A DNA stretch of 64,000 nt from Vreelandella zhaodongensis (GCF_013415115.1 NZ_JACCDD010000008.1:124001-188000); one strand, 5' to 3'. Positions 27,179 to 36,094 are shown, counted from the first letter of the stretch. The notes: generated by a model from the sequence alone, not told the origin. Numbers and translations are program-made.

Positions 27179-29319
27179 TTTTCTGTGCCACGCCGCCAGC
27201 GGAAGTAACGTTCCAGCAGGGCGAGAATTCGCTCGGGTTTATGGGCATTTTTCCACACGCCGGCGGTGGCCTTGGCGGCTTCGCCCAGGGTTGGGTAGGG
27301 GTGAATGGTGCCTAGAAGTTTGTTGAGCCCCAGCCCATGCTTCATAGCGATGGTGAATTCACCCAGCCACTCTCCGGCATTTTCTGCCACGATGGTGACA
27401 CCGAGTATTTTGTCTCTACCCGGCACAGTGAGCACTTTAATAAAGCCTTCGGTAGCGCCTTCAGTGATAGCACGGTCACTTTCGCTCATAGCGTAGCGGG
27501 TAACTTCAAACGCCACACCTTTGGCGGTGGCCTCTTTTTCGTTTAGCCCGACCCGTGCTACTTCTGGCTGAATGTAGGTGACAGCGGGCATAAAGCGGTA
27601 GTCCACCGCAAAACTTTTAAGTTCGCCAAACAGCGCATTAACTGCTGCGTGCCAGGCCTGATGCGCAGCGGCGTGGGTGAGCTGGAAAGGCCCCGCCAAA
27701 TCACCGCAGGCCCAGATGTTGGGCAAACGAGTTTGCAGACGCTCATTTAGCGCCAGCGTGCCGCCTTCTGTTGTGGTAATGCCCAACGCTTCCAGCCCTA
27801 ATCCTTCCACGTTGGCTTGGCGGCCAGCACTTACCAGCAGGTAGTCGAACTCAACAGAGAGTCGCTCGCCATGATGCTCGACCACTAACTGATGCCGTTG
27901 ACCGGCTTGGCAGACTTCCAGCGCTTTGGCGTTTGTCATCACACTAACGCCTTCCTGGGTGAGCGTGTGCTCAACGTGCTCGCCCACCTCTGCATCTTCG
28001 CGACCAAGCAGCTGCGCAGTGCCTTCCACTAGCGTGACTTGACTGCCTAGACGGGCAAAGCTTTGACTAAGTTCACAGCCAATGGCCCCGCCACCTAGTA
28101 CTACTAGGCGGTTAGGCAGCTCGGTGAGAGACCACAGGTTTTCCGAGGTGAGCACTGGCGCATGCTCGATGCCTGGCAGCGGTGGCACACGGGGGCGTGC
28201 GCCGGTGGCTAACACAATATGGCGGGTGGTGAGGGTTTTATCACCAACGTTGATTTCCCAAGGAGACGTTAGGGTAGCGTGATCCTGATACACCTCAACG
28301 CCCAGTTTGGTGTAACGCTCGATACTATCGTGGGGTTCAATATCAGTAATGGCTTGGTGTACGTGCCCCATCACCTTGGCAAAATCAATATCGGGCTCGT
28401 TGGCGTTGACGCCAAACCGTGATGCCGTGCGCACAGCATGGGCAGCATGGGCGGCACGAATGAGTGCTTTTGAAGGGACGCAGCCTGTATTTAAGCAGTC
28501 ACCACCCATTTTGTGTTTTTCCACCAGGGCCACTTTGGCTTTTACGGCACTGCCGATGTAACTAGTGACAAGTCCCGCCGAGCCACCGCCAATCACTACG
28601 ATGTCGTAATCAAAATGAGAGGGCCGAGTAAAGCCACGGTAGGCGTTGCGTTTTTGCACCAGCAGCACAAGGCGACGAGCTATCCAGGGGAAAATCGCCA
28701 GCAGAGCAAACGAGGCCAAAAGCCCAGGGGAAATAATACCGCCGAGGCCTTCAAGTTCGCCTAGTTGCCCGCCTGCATTTACATATACCGCGGTGGCGGG
28801 CAGCATGCCTAACTGGCTAACCCAATAAAAGGTGATGGTTTTAAGCCGGGTTAGCCCCATCACCAGGTTGATCATAAAGAAGGGGAATACCGGCACTAGA
28901 CGAAGGGTGAAGAGGTAGAAAGCTCCGTCTTTATCAACGCCACGATTGACCGTCTCGAACTGGCGGGGAAACCGCTTTTCAATCGGCTGGCGAAACAGAA
29001 AACGCGAGACTAAAAAGGCCAATGTGGCTCCGATGGTGCTGGCAAAGGAGATAATCAACAGCCCCCAGCCAAGGCCAAAAAGCGCGCCACCCAAAAGAGT
29101 GAGAAGTGTCGCCCCAGGTAGCGACAGCGCGGCCATGACCACATACACGGCAAAGAATAGGCCCGCTACTTGCCAAGGGGACTGCTGAAATGCTGCCTGG
29201 AAATCGCTGCGATAGGCTTGCAGGTTTTCCAAATTGAAAAACGTGTGGGCACCGCTTAGGTAGAAGCCGAGCACGGCCAGTAACAGTAGGGTGATAATCA
29301 GCAGTCGTTGTCGGTTCAA
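27175..29319 (-). CDS. TVP38/TMEM64 membrane domain fused to a dihydrolipoamide-dehydrogenase-like reductase
   Basis: A 714-residue fusion. Residues 1-230 are a DedA/TVP38-type membrane domain with about six hydrophobic segments, including LGGALFGLGWGLLI and the FTLRLVPVFPFFMINLVMG loop. Residues 238-714 are a class I disulfide reductase: FAD motif VVIGGGSAGL (244-249), redox pair GGDCLNTGCVPSK (Cys275 and Cys280), NAD motif VVLGGGAIGCELSQSF, and a C-terminal HPYPTLGE with the His-Glu dyad. It resembles MerA and Lpd, but the N-terminal mercury-binding domain and the C-terminal Cys pair of MerA are absent. The start is TTG, with AGGGAG six bases upstream. It may deliver electrons to a thiol substrate at the membrane. 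Confidence 0.85.
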   Translation of the reverse strand: MNRQRLLIITLLLLAVLGFYLSGAHTFFNLENLQAYRSDFQAAFQQSPWQVAGLFFAVYVVMAALSLPGATLLTLLGGALFGLGWGLLIISFASTIGATLAFLVSRFLFRQPIEKRFPRQFETVNRGVDKDGAFYLFTLRLVPVFPFFMINLVMGLTRLKTITFYWVSQLGMLPATAVYVNAGGQLGELEGLGGIISPGLLASFALLAIFPWIARRLVLLVQKRNAYRGFTRPSHFDYDIVVIGGGSAGLVTSYIGSAVKAKVALVEKHKMGGDCLNTGCVPSKALIRAAHAAHAVRTASRFGVNANEPDIDFAKVMGHVHQAITDIEPHDSIERYTKLGVEVYQDHATLTSPWEINVGDKTLTTRHIVLATGARPRVPPLPGIEHAPVLTSENLWSLTELPNRLVVLGGGAIGCELSQSFARLGSQVTLVEGTAQLLGREDAEVGEHVEHTLTQEGVSVMTNAKALEVCQAGQRHQLVVEHHGERLSVEFDYLLVSAGRQANVEGLGLEALGITTTEGGTLALNERLQTRLPNIWACGDLAGPFQLTHAAAHQAWHAAVNALFGELKSFAVDYRFMPAVTYIQPEVARVGLNEKEATAKGVAFEVTRYAMSESDRAITEGATEGFIKVLTVPGRDKILGVTIVAENAGEWLGEFTIAMKHGLGLNKLLGTIHPYPTLGEAAKATAGVWKNAHKPERILALLERYFRWRRGTEK

Positions 29320-29419
29320 GGGTGGCTCCCTAAGGGTGTTGTGAGGTTAGGATCGTTGTTGGGTAAGCATTCGTGGTGGCGTAACTAACTTCCTTACATT
29401 GATCCTATATATTGGCTGC

Positions 29420-30061
29420 TTATCCACGGGTATTGGGCTTCTGAGCATGTCGCAAACGCTGCCAACGCTGCCAATCTTCTGGCCGGTCAATGTCCCACAT
29501 AGTGTCAGGAAAGGTAACGTCTAAGGCTAGCGCGGCAAGCCGCTGACGGGTGATCTTGAACACTTGTTCGGTTCCCCAGGGGATATCCTCAAACAAGCTA
29601 GGGTGGTCGTCATGAGTGCCAATCAACCCATAGCCGCCGTCTTCGGCGGGCAATATCACCACAGGTACGTTTTTAAGTGCCTCACTGCACTGCTTAAGCA
29701 TGCCAACGGTAATGCTAGGGCAATCAGTGCCCATTACCATCGCCGGGCCTAGGGCGCTATTCAGCGCATGGCGAACGCGCATACCCACATCGCCCTGCTG
29801 CTGGGCGGCAAGCGATATTCCGTAGTCAGCCTGTAGCTCCACAAACAGCGGATGCTGATGCTCCAGGGAGGTCCATAGTGTGACGTTTGGTGCTCCCAAG
29901 GCTTGGCAGGCGGTGGCAACGCAGTGGCGAACCATGGTGGCGTGGGCTTGCGCCGCGCCTTCTGGCCCTAGGCACGGAATTAAGCGCGTTTTCGCCTGCC
30001 CTGGCAGTGGCGCTTTGGCCAGCAGATGTAAATGGGGCTGCACGGTTGGCTTAACGGGCAT
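29420..30061 (-). CDS. TIGR04282-type transferase (DUF2064, CofC-like)
   Basis: A 213-residue nucleotidyl/glycosyltransferase-A-fold protein. The N-terminal LLAKAPLPGQAKTRLIP and the VMGTDCPSITVGML segment with a metal-binding Asp are family hallmarks (DUF2064). Members are called rSAM/selenodomain-associated transferase 1, or arsenosugar-biosynthesis glycosyltransferase in newer naming. The ATG follows AAGGAG, and the gene overlaps the upstream GT2 gene by 11 bases. A partner radical-SAM ArsS or ArsM is not in the window, so the actual product is unknown. Confidence 0.8.
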   Translation of the reverse strand: MPVKPTVQPHLHLLAKAPLPGQAKTRLIPCLGPEGAAQAHATMVRHCVATACQALGAPNVTLWTSLEHQHPLFVELQADYGISLAAQQQGDVGMRVRHALNSALGPAMVMGTDCPSITVGMLKQCSEALKNVPVVILPAEDGGYGLIGTHDDHPSLFEDIPWGTEQVFKITRQRLAALALDVTFPDTMWDIDRPEDWQRWQRLRHAQKPNTRG

Positions 30062-30758
30062 TGCGATACTCCTTGGCCAATTGAGTGGCGCTGACGCCGC
30101 GCCAGTAGCGGTAACGCAGCCTCCACATAAGGCGAATGGTTTTCCAAGCGCCGAACTGATCCCAGCGTCTGCCTGAGCTTATCACTTTGGTGCGTAGGCA
30201 GGCGGGGGGAGAAAGTGCCTTCAGCCGCTTGCTTAACTCGATATCTTCCATTAATTGTTGTGTTGGAAAGCCGCCGATTGCCTCAAAAGGCCCTCGACGT
30301 ACGAACATACCTTGGTCGCCAGTGGCGATACCGCTCAGCCGTGAGCGCAGGTTCATCAGAATGCTAACGAGAGGCAGCCAGCGGCTTTTGCCCTCAAGGT
30401 GAATATCAAATCGCCCCCAGGCATGAGTTTCTAGCGCTTGGGAAATCAGTTTGCAGCCCCCTTCGGGAAGTCGAGTGTCAGCATGTAAAAATAGCAGCGC
30501 TGCTGAGCGCGCGTGTTCTGCGCCGAGGTTCATCTGTCGTGCCCGGCCAGGAGAACTCGTCAATAGCGTATCCGCCAACGGCGTGGCCAGCGCCACGCTG
30601 TTATCGGTACTGTCACCATCGACGACAATGATTTCCACGCCACTCTCCCGCAGTGGCTGCAGCGCAGCTAGCGCCGCTTCAATCCCCGCAGCCTCATTCA
30701 GCATTGGAATCACCACGCTAAGCTTAGGTGATTCAGCATCTGGGCTAGCCAAGGGCAA
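30051..30758 (-). CDS. TIGR04283-type family 2 glycosyltransferase
   Basis: A GT-A glycosyltransferase of about 235 residues. The N-terminus is KLSVVIPMLNEAAGIE, followed by IIVVDGDSTDNSV and LLFLHADTRLP, where the DxD-like metal site sits. The frame allows an ATG at 30794, but the TTG at 30758 follows a perfect AGGAGG by 8 bases and is preferred; it overlaps ynjD by 14 bases. This family is called rSAM/selenodomain-associated transferase 2, or arsenosugar glycosyltransferase. Together with the DUF2064 protein it forms a pair seen in many genomes. Confidence 0.8.
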   Translation of the reverse strand: MPLASPDAESPKLSVVIPMLNEAAGIEAALAALQPLRESGVEIIVVDGDSTDNSVALATPLADTLLTSSPGRARQMNLGAEHARSAALLFLHADTRLPEGGCKLISQALETHAWGRFDIHLEGKSRWLPLVSILMNLRSRLSGIATGDQGMFVRRGPFEAIGGFPTQQLMEDIELSKRLKALSPPACLRTKVISSGRRWDQFGAWKTIRLMWRLRYRYWRGVSATQLAKEYRNAR

Positions 30759-31380
30759 TGATCGGCCCTCCTGCGGCATTGGCATCGGCTTCATCGTGGG
30801 TGACCAGCAGTGTGGGCAGGCCCGCCTCGCGTAGTTGGCCGAACACTAGGGTGCGCATTTCCTGGCGCAATGCCGTGTCCAGCTTGGAAAATGGCTCATC
30901 CAGCAGAACGGCGCGGGGCTGTGAAAGCAGCAGGCGCATCAGCGCCACCCTGGCCTGCTGGCCGCCGGAAAGAGTGGCTGGGTCGCGAGTTTCAAAGCCC
31001 GCCAACCCCACCTGTTCCAGCGCTTGGGAGACTTGCTGGCGCTTGTTTTTGGCACGGTGTGGCAAACCAAAGCGCAAATTCCCCGCCACGCTTAAATGCG
31101 GAAATAGCATTGGGTCCTGAAACAGCAGGCCAATGCCGCGCCGTTCGGCGGGCAGTGTGTCCAGGCGTTTATCGCCAAGATAGAGTTCACCTTGGGCCTG
31201 AAAGGCAGGCGACAAAAAGCCCGCCAGATAGGCCAGTAGCGTGGACTTTCCAGAGCCAGAAGGGCCCATCACGGTTAATACTTCGCCTGGCGCAATGTCA
31301 CGGTGCATTGCCAGCAGCGTTTCGCCTGCCAGGGTGATAGACATCTGTTTGATGTGCAGCGTTTGAAGATTGTGGGTCAT
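30745..31380 (-). CDS. ynjD: ABC transporter ATPase, YnjD type
   Basis: ATP-binding subunit of an importer. 211 residues from the ATG at 31380, which overlaps the permease stop by 4 bases; an upstream codon at 31413 is less likely. Walker A is GPSGSGKSTLLAYLAG (about residue 36), signature LSGGQQARVALMR, Walker B AVLLDEPFSKLD, switch His in LLVTHDEADANA. The short length and close fit to YnjD place it in the YnjBCD group, whose substrate has not been established in E. coli; thiamine-like compounds have been suggested for related systems. Confidence 0.85.
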   Translation of the reverse strand: MTHNLQTLHIKQMSITLAGETLLAMHRDIAPGEVLTVMGPSGSGKSTLLAYLAGFLSPAFQAQGELYLGDKRLDTLPAERRGIGLLFQDPMLFPHLSVAGNLRFGLPHRAKNKRQQVSQALEQVGLAGFETRDPATLSGGQQARVALMRLLLSQPRAVLLDEPFSKLDTALRQEMRTLVFGQLREAGLPTLLVTHDEADANAAGGPIIALG

Positions 31381-33056
31381 GCAGCTCCTCGCATTTGGCG
31401 GCGTTTTGCCCACACAAGGCGGGGAATCAAGAGTGCCAGACTAAAGCCAATAAACGGCAGCAGCGCCTGCAGTAGTGCCAATACCGCCACTAGCCTGCGA
31501 TTGCCGCCAGATGCCATTGCAACGGCTTCGGTAGTGATGGTGGGAACACGTCCACCGCCAAGCAACAGCGTTGGCAAATACTGCCCGATACTGACGGCTA
31601 AGCTCACTGCGCAGGCGGTGAGTAACGGGGCCAATAAAAGTGGCAGGCGTACCTGCCAGAAAGCTCGCCAGGGTGGAACACCCAGCGACAGTGCCACCTG
31701 TACCCAGCGTGGATCCAGCCGACGGTAGGCTTCTGATAGTGATAAATAGAGATACGGCACCACAAACAACAAATGAACGGCCACCACCAAGGCGTGCTGA
31801 GGGCGGATGGCAACGCTTTCAGCGGCGACCACCAAGCCAAACAGAAAGGCCACTTGCGGTACAATAAGCGGTAGATAAAGCAGCCACTGAGCCCGCCGTG
31901 CAGGCAGGTGATGGCGCGCTGCATGTTCCAATGTTGCCACTACCAGTACCGCGGCGATAAGTGTCGCGACGAGTCCGATACTCAGCGTATTCATTAGTGG
32001 TGTCGCCACGCTGGGCAGGATGCGCTGCCAGTGATCCAGCGTGAAGGTACTCGGCAGTGCATCCGGAAAGCGCCAAAAGCCTGCCACCGAAAACAGTGCC
32101 AGCCCAGCTAGCGCACTCATCGCCATAAGGGTAACGGTTGCCAGTAGCGCCCGGCCGCCAAGTGCAATCGCCGTTGACCCTGAGGTACGCGAGCCGCTGG
32201 CCAGCCAGAGTTGACTGAGGCGTTTGATCCCTTGTTCGCCAAGCCACCAGGTTAGTAGTGCCGCCAGGGTAACGCCGAGCTGCAGCACGGCACCGGCAGA
32301 GGCCATAAAGCGGCGGCTTAAGTCGGGGTCGTTAAACCAGGTGAGAATCGAAACACTCAGCGTTGGCGGTAGAGTGGGGCCAAGAATCAACGCCATATCC
32401 ACCACCGAGGTGGCGTAGGCAATGACGGCGTAAACCGGCAAGCGAATCAGTGGGTAAAGCGCAGGGAAAACGCACTTCAGCCAGGCAATGCCAGGCGCGT
32501 AGCCCAGCGAACGCGCCAGGGTGACACGTTGTTCAGGGCGTAACTGAGGCAGCGCTGCCAAGCTCATCAGCAGCAAAAAGGGCACTTCTTTGAGGATTAA
32601 ACCTGCCATTAGCGCCAGCCCTAGCGGGTCGTTGACGATCAGCAGGTCAGGTGGGCGTTCCCAGCCAGTGAGCCCAGGGGAGACCCAGCGCACCAGCAAC
32701 CCCGAGGGCGCAATCAAAAAGGCTAATCCAAAAGCTACGGCTGCATGAGGAATGGCCAGTAGTGGTGAGACCATTCGCCGAATAGCACGGTCAATCCAGG
32801 TGCCTTGGCTTGCAGCTAGAAACAGCACCACGATGAACAGTGCCACCAAGGTGGTGATCAGGCCGCTAAAATAGCTCAGCAGTACGGAGCGGTGTAGGCC
32901 AGCGCGGCCCCACAGGGCTTGCCATGCTTCCAGATGGAACGTGTCCCCTCCGAGCACCGGTAAATAGCCAAAGGCAGGCAGCAGAACCATGATTAGCCCT
33001 GCTGTCACGGGAATGACCAGCAGGGCTATTATCAGTATTGGTGCCACTCGTAACAT
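31377..33056 (-). CDS. ynjC: ABC transporter permease, YnjC type (fused double permease)
   Basis: A 559-residue inner-membrane protein with about twelve helices, made of two fused binding-protein-dependent permease units. Each has an EAA-like loop: PEQRVTLARSLGYAPGIAWL in the first half and DPRWVQVALSLGVPPWRAFW in the second. This matches the iron/thiamine-type permeases FbpB and ThiP and the YnjC family. The ATG at 33056 directly follows the ynjB stop. It is flanked by ynjB and ynjD in the usual order. Confidence 0.87.
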   Translation of the reverse strand: MLRVAPILIIALLVIPVTAGLIMVLLPAFGYLPVLGGDTFHLEAWQALWGRAGLHRSVLLSYFSGLITTLVALFIVVLFLAASQGTWIDRAIRRMVSPLLAIPHAAVAFGLAFLIAPSGLLVRWVSPGLTGWERPPDLLIVNDPLGLALMAGLILKEVPFLLLMSLAALPQLRPEQRVTLARSLGYAPGIAWLKCVFPALYPLIRLPVYAVIAYATSVVDMALILGPTLPPTLSVSILTWFNDPDLSRRFMASAGAVLQLGVTLAALLTWWLGEQGIKRLSQLWLASGSRTSGSTAIALGGRALLATVTLMAMSALAGLALFSVAGFWRFPDALPSTFTLDHWQRILPSVATPLMNTLSIGLVATLIAAVLVVATLEHAARHHLPARRAQWLLYLPLIVPQVAFLFGLVVAAESVAIRPQHALVVAVHLLFVVPYLYLSLSEAYRRLDPRWVQVALSLGVPPWRAFWQVRLPLLLAPLLTACAVSLAVSIGQYLPTLLLGGGRVPTITTEAVAMASGGNRRLVAVLALLQALLPFIGFSLALLIPRLVWAKRRQMRGAA

Positions 33057-33059
33057 CAA

Positions 33060-34277
33060 TCAGTTGACGCCATAACGCTGAAGCCAAGCCTCTTGCAGTG
33101 CTGTCATCCAGCTGGGGTGCGGTTCAGCCAGAGTATTGGCAAGCGCGTCGGCGGGCAGAGCAGAGGGGTGTGAGTCACCCTGCTCAAAAAGCGCCTGATC
33201 ACTCTCTTTCAGCTGATTGATGGCCAGTACGCTGCGGTCGCCCCACATATCAAGCGATTGTTTTGTTGCCTGGGCCCTGGGCGAAAGTAGGAAGTTGGCC
33301 AGCGTCATGGCCCCTGCCTTGTGAGGGGAATTGTAGGGAATAGCCACGAAATGGACATTGCCCAGGGTGCCGCTTTCCAGTACATAGCTGCGCACGCTGT
33401 CTGGCAGTTCGTGTTCCCTGACGGCCACGGCAGCATCGGTCGGGTAGAAGGAAAACGCCAGGCTCAATTCGCCATCACTCATCAGGTTTCGAAGGTGAGG
33501 CCCGGAATCCGGGAAACTGCGGCCGCTGCGCCACAGATGCGGATGAAGCGCATCCAGATAGCGCCATAGAGGAGTCGTGATGTCTTCGAACTCACTGTCT
33601 ACCACTGGCTGGTAGAGGGCATCATTCTGGTCGGTCAACTCGATCAGCGCCTGTTTCAGAAACGTACTGCCGGTAAAGTCAGGAATGCGCGGGTAACTGA
33701 ACTGGCCAGGGTTTTTCTTGACCCAGCCAAGCAGGGCGTCAATGCTCTGGGGCGGGGTGTCGGTCTGGGCGCTGTCGTAATAAAAGGTAATCTGTGCCTT
33801 GCCCCAGGGGGATTCGTAGCCGTCGGTGGGTAGGGTAAAGTCAGTCACAACTTCCGGGTTATTGTCTGGGTCGGTCAGCGCGAAGTTGGGCAGTGATTCC
33901 GTAAAGGGGCCAAATAACAGGTTCTGTTCGCGCATGGCGGCAAAGTTTTCACCATTGATCCAGACCAGGTCGATGCTGCCGTCGTCATCATTGCCTGCCT
34001 GTTTCTCAGCCAGCACGCGTGCCACTGCACTGCTGGTGTCATCCAGTTTGACGTGTGTCACCTCGACCTCGAATTCGGCCTGCATCTGCTCCGCCACCCA
34101 GTCGATATAGCGGTTGGTTCGGTTGTCCCCAGCCCAGGCGTTCCAGTAGACGGTTTGACCCTGGGCAGCTTGCAGGACCGCCTCCCAGTCCTCGGGAGGC
34201 GGGGCCGCGGTTACCGGTTGCGCCAGGGATAACAGGGAAGCGGCAGTCAGGGTGGCCAGGGTGGCGCGTGGTTTCAT
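33060..34277 (-). CDS. ynjB: ABC transporter substrate-binding protein, YnjB type
   Basis: A 405-residue periplasmic solute-binding protein with a signal peptide of about 24 residues (ending in VTAAPPP). The mature N-terminus VYWNAWAGDNRTNRYIDWVA is characteristic of YnjB proteins. Two alpha/beta lobes are expected, ending in QRYGVN. Ligand unknown. It is the second gene of the minus-strand operon, after the phosphotransferase. The kinase plus importer pairing would fit salvage of a small alcohol or vitamin, which is inference. Confidence 0.87.
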   Translation of the reverse strand: MKPRATLATLTAASLLSLAQPVTAAPPPEDWEAVLQAAQGQTVYWNAWAGDNRTNRYIDWVAEQMQAEFEVEVTHVKLDDTSSAVARVLAEKQAGNDDDGSIDLVWINGENFAAMREQNLLFGPFTESLPNFALTDPDNNPEVVTDFTLPTDGYESPWGKAQITFYYDSAQTDTPPQSIDALLGWVKKNPGQFSYPRIPDFTGSTFLKQALIELTDQNDALYQPVVDSEFEDITTPLWRYLDALHPHLWRSGRSFPDSGPHLRNLMSDGELSLAFSFYPTDAAVAVREHELPDSVRSYVLESGTLGNVHFVAIPYNSPHKAGAMTLANFLLSPRAQATKQSLDMWGDRSVLAINQLKESDQALFEQGDSHPSALPADALANTLAEPHPSWMTALQEAWLQRYGVN

Positions 34278-34301
34278 CGTATACCTCTTGAGATCAGCAG
34301 G

Positions 34302-35336
34302 TTATAGAGTCGCTTTCAAGTGAAGCAGTTCCGCATGAACATGCTCGATAGCTGGCGCTGACAGATAATGCTCGACCCTGTCGCGGACATGCGCAATCAC
34401 GGCGGCGTCGGTCAGCTCGGCAGACCAGTCCTGGCCGCGGTGCTCGGCATCTTTGCTTTGCAAATGCTGGGCGCGCCATTTGGCGCACCATGTTAATGAC
34501 CACAGCCAAGTGGCACGGCGGCAGGCCACCAGTGTGTCCGCGCTGGGCGTTTGCTGCATATGGGCTTGCCAATGCTGATAGAAGGCGACGACGTCATCCA
34601 GGCTGAGTACTGCCTGGCTGTTCATATCCCAGGTGGTTGAGGTGTAAAGCGAGGTGTGTGCCAGGTCGATCCCCGGCAGGCCATAGCGGCACTTTTCAAG
34701 GTCCACCAGCACCGCGCGTCCCTCTTCAGTGATCAAAAAGTTGCCAGGGTGGGTATCAAAGCTGATCAAGCAGCGCTCGGCATCGGGTAGCGTGACGGGC
34801 AGCGCTTCCAGCTCGTCACGAACACGTGCAATAACACCGCTACTCAAGTTGGCTTTTTCCAGCCACTCGGCTTGGCGGCTGACTTCCTCACGCATGGCCT
34901 GCCAAGGGTCATTGGGGGCAAGTAGGGGAGCAGGCTGGTTAGGCAGTGGCAGCTGGTGCAGGCTGGCCAGGGTTTCGGCAATGCGCGGTAAATCGTCCGG
35001 CAGCTGCGCTAGCCGTCCCTCAATGGCATCGACCAGCAGTCCGCCACGGGGCAGGGCATCGTTCACCGGCAAAACGCCATGCAAGCGAGGCACATGCCCA
35101 CCCTGGCTGGCACGTTCGTAGCAGGCGGCTTCATAGGCCAGGTTATCGGCCGGTGCCAGGTTCATTTGGCTCTGTTTGGGCAGCCGTGCAACCCAATCTT
35201 CGCCAGCGCGGTGCAGCCACACATGGTCGTGGGCCAGTCCGGTGTCCGCCATCGGCGAAAGCGATTGGTAAGCAATCTTCGCCTGTTGCAAGGAGTTTTC
35301 CAGTACCTGTAAGCGCGCTTCTAAAGGTGTGGGCAT
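34302..35336 (-). CDS. Phosphotransferase of the APH/choline-kinase fold
   Basis: A protein of about 344 residues with the aminoglycoside phosphotransferase fold (PF01636): N-lobe with VARLPKQSQMNLAP, then catalytic loop CLISFDTHPGNFLIT, where the usual HxDxxxxN has become SFDTHPGN, and the metal site VLVDLEKCRYG. Related enzymes include thiamine and choline kinases. Several starts are possible; ATG at 35336 has GGAAGAG upstream and is chosen over 35348 and 35408. As first gene of the YnjBCD operon it may phosphorylate the imported compound, trapping it in the cell. Antibiotic resistance is less likely in this setting. Confidence 0.72.
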   Translation of the reverse strand: MPTPLEARLQVLENSLQQAKIAYQSLSPMADTGLAHDHVWLHRAGEDWVARLPKQSQMNLAPADNLAYEAACYERASQGGHVPRLHGVLPVNDALPRGGLLVDAIEGRLAQLPDDLPRIAETLASLHQLPLPNQPAPLLAPNDPWQAMREEVSRQAEWLEKANLSSGVIARVRDELEALPVTLPDAERCLISFDTHPGNFLITEEGRAVLVDLEKCRYGLPGIDLAHTSLYTSTTWDMNSQAVLSLDDVVAFYQHWQAHMQQTPSADTLVACRRATWLWSLTWCAKWRAQHLQSKDAEHRGQDWSAELTDAAVIAHVRDRVEHYLSAPAIEHVHAELLHLKATL

Positions 35337-35433
35337 TAGCTCTTCCATATTGAAGCTGACTGTATCGCGAAAAATAGCAATGCCACTTAGTGGCAGTATT
35401 GTCGCCAACCTTACATGTTCTGTCGTAGAGAGT

Positions 35434-35476
35434 GATCAAGACGCAGCTAAGAGTCGATAAAATATACCTCTTGATC
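35434..35476. promoter_or_regulatory. Inverted repeat between the phosphotransferase and lrp genes
   Basis: GATCAAGA (35434-35441) and TCTTGATC (35469-35476) form a perfect 8-base inverted repeat with arms 27 bases apart, centre to centre about 35 bases or just over three helical turns. It lies in the 194-base divergent region, with AT-rich TAAAATATA between the arms. It is a candidate site for a dimeric or multimeric regulator such as the adjacent Lrp-type protein. Confidence 0.35.
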
Positions 35477-35500
35477 GCCTGTCTATGCGCTAAAAAATTG

Positions 35501-35530
35501 TTGCCTAGCGATGCGTTTGCTGATGATAAC
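35501..35530 (+). promoter_or_regulatory. Possible promoter for the Lrp-type regulator
   Basis: TTGCCT (35501-35506) and GATAAC (35525-35530) are separated by 18 bases and lie about 73 bases before the regulator ATG. Weak consensus match, offered as a candidate only. Confidence 0.25.
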
Positions 35531-35602
35531 TTAGGGCATGACCTTTCTTCTTTACTGGTATCCATCAGACGGTTGCTGCTACTAATCCAGGGCTAAAAGT
35601 CA

Positions 35603-36094
35603 ATGAAAAAAACGGTTATTGATGCTGCAGACATCCGCATTCTTTGCGCATTACAACAACATGGCCCGCTCAGCAAAATGAAGCTATCAGAGCTGGTTAA
35701 CCTGTCTCCAACACCCTGCTGGGTGCGTTTTAACCGCTTGAGGCAGGCGGGGCTCATCCGTGGGTATCATGCAGATATCGCCCTTGATCACATCGCGAAT
35801 GCCTCGAAAGTGGTGGTGACCGTTTCTCTCAAGGCGCATCAAAAAGCGGCGTTCGAGCGCTTTGAGCGTTATATCAATCAAGTTGATGAGATCATCGAGT
35901 GCATCGCAACGGGCGGAGGCATGGATTATGTCTTGAAAGTGGTGGCTCCAAGTTTAGACGCATTTCAGCAAGTGATAGAGGGTCTTCTCGCTCCTGAGTT
36001 GGGAGTAGAGCGTTATATGACGTATATCACCACTAGAGAAGTAAAGTCGACCCAGTTGAATCTCGCTTGTCTGATGACGGATAAGAGCCGCTAG
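35603..36094 (+). CDS. Lrp/AsnC family transcriptional regulator
   Basis: A 163-residue regulator. The N-terminal winged helix-turn-helix covers about residues 8-60, with DIRILCALQQHGPLSKMKL and recognition helix around LSPTPCWVRFNRLRQAGLI. The C-terminal RAM domain (about 68-145) carries a Gly-rich turn at TGGGMDYVLKV, where amino-acid-like ligands bind in this family. It lies 253 bases upstream of the methyltransferase cluster in the same direction, so it is the natural candidate regulator of that cluster. Its ligand is unknown; a methylated amino acid or osmolyte would fit. Confidence 0.88.
   Translation: MKKTVIDAADIRILCALQQHGPLSKMKLSELVNLSPTPCWVRFNRLRQAGLIRGYHADIALDHIANASKVVVTVSLKAHQKAAFERFERYINQVDEIIECIATGGGMDYVLKVVAPSLDAFQQVIEGLLAPELGVERYMTYITTREVKSTQLNLACLMTDKSR

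Noticed and set aside
27175..29319. Mercuric reductase MerA
   Set aside because: The redox Cys pair is present, but the N-terminal metal-binding domain and the C-terminal Cys pair of MerA are absent, and no mer genes are nearby.
34302..35336. Aminoglycoside resistance gene
   Set aside because: The fold is shared by many small-molecule kinases, and the operon with a YnjBCD importer points to metabolism rather than resistance.
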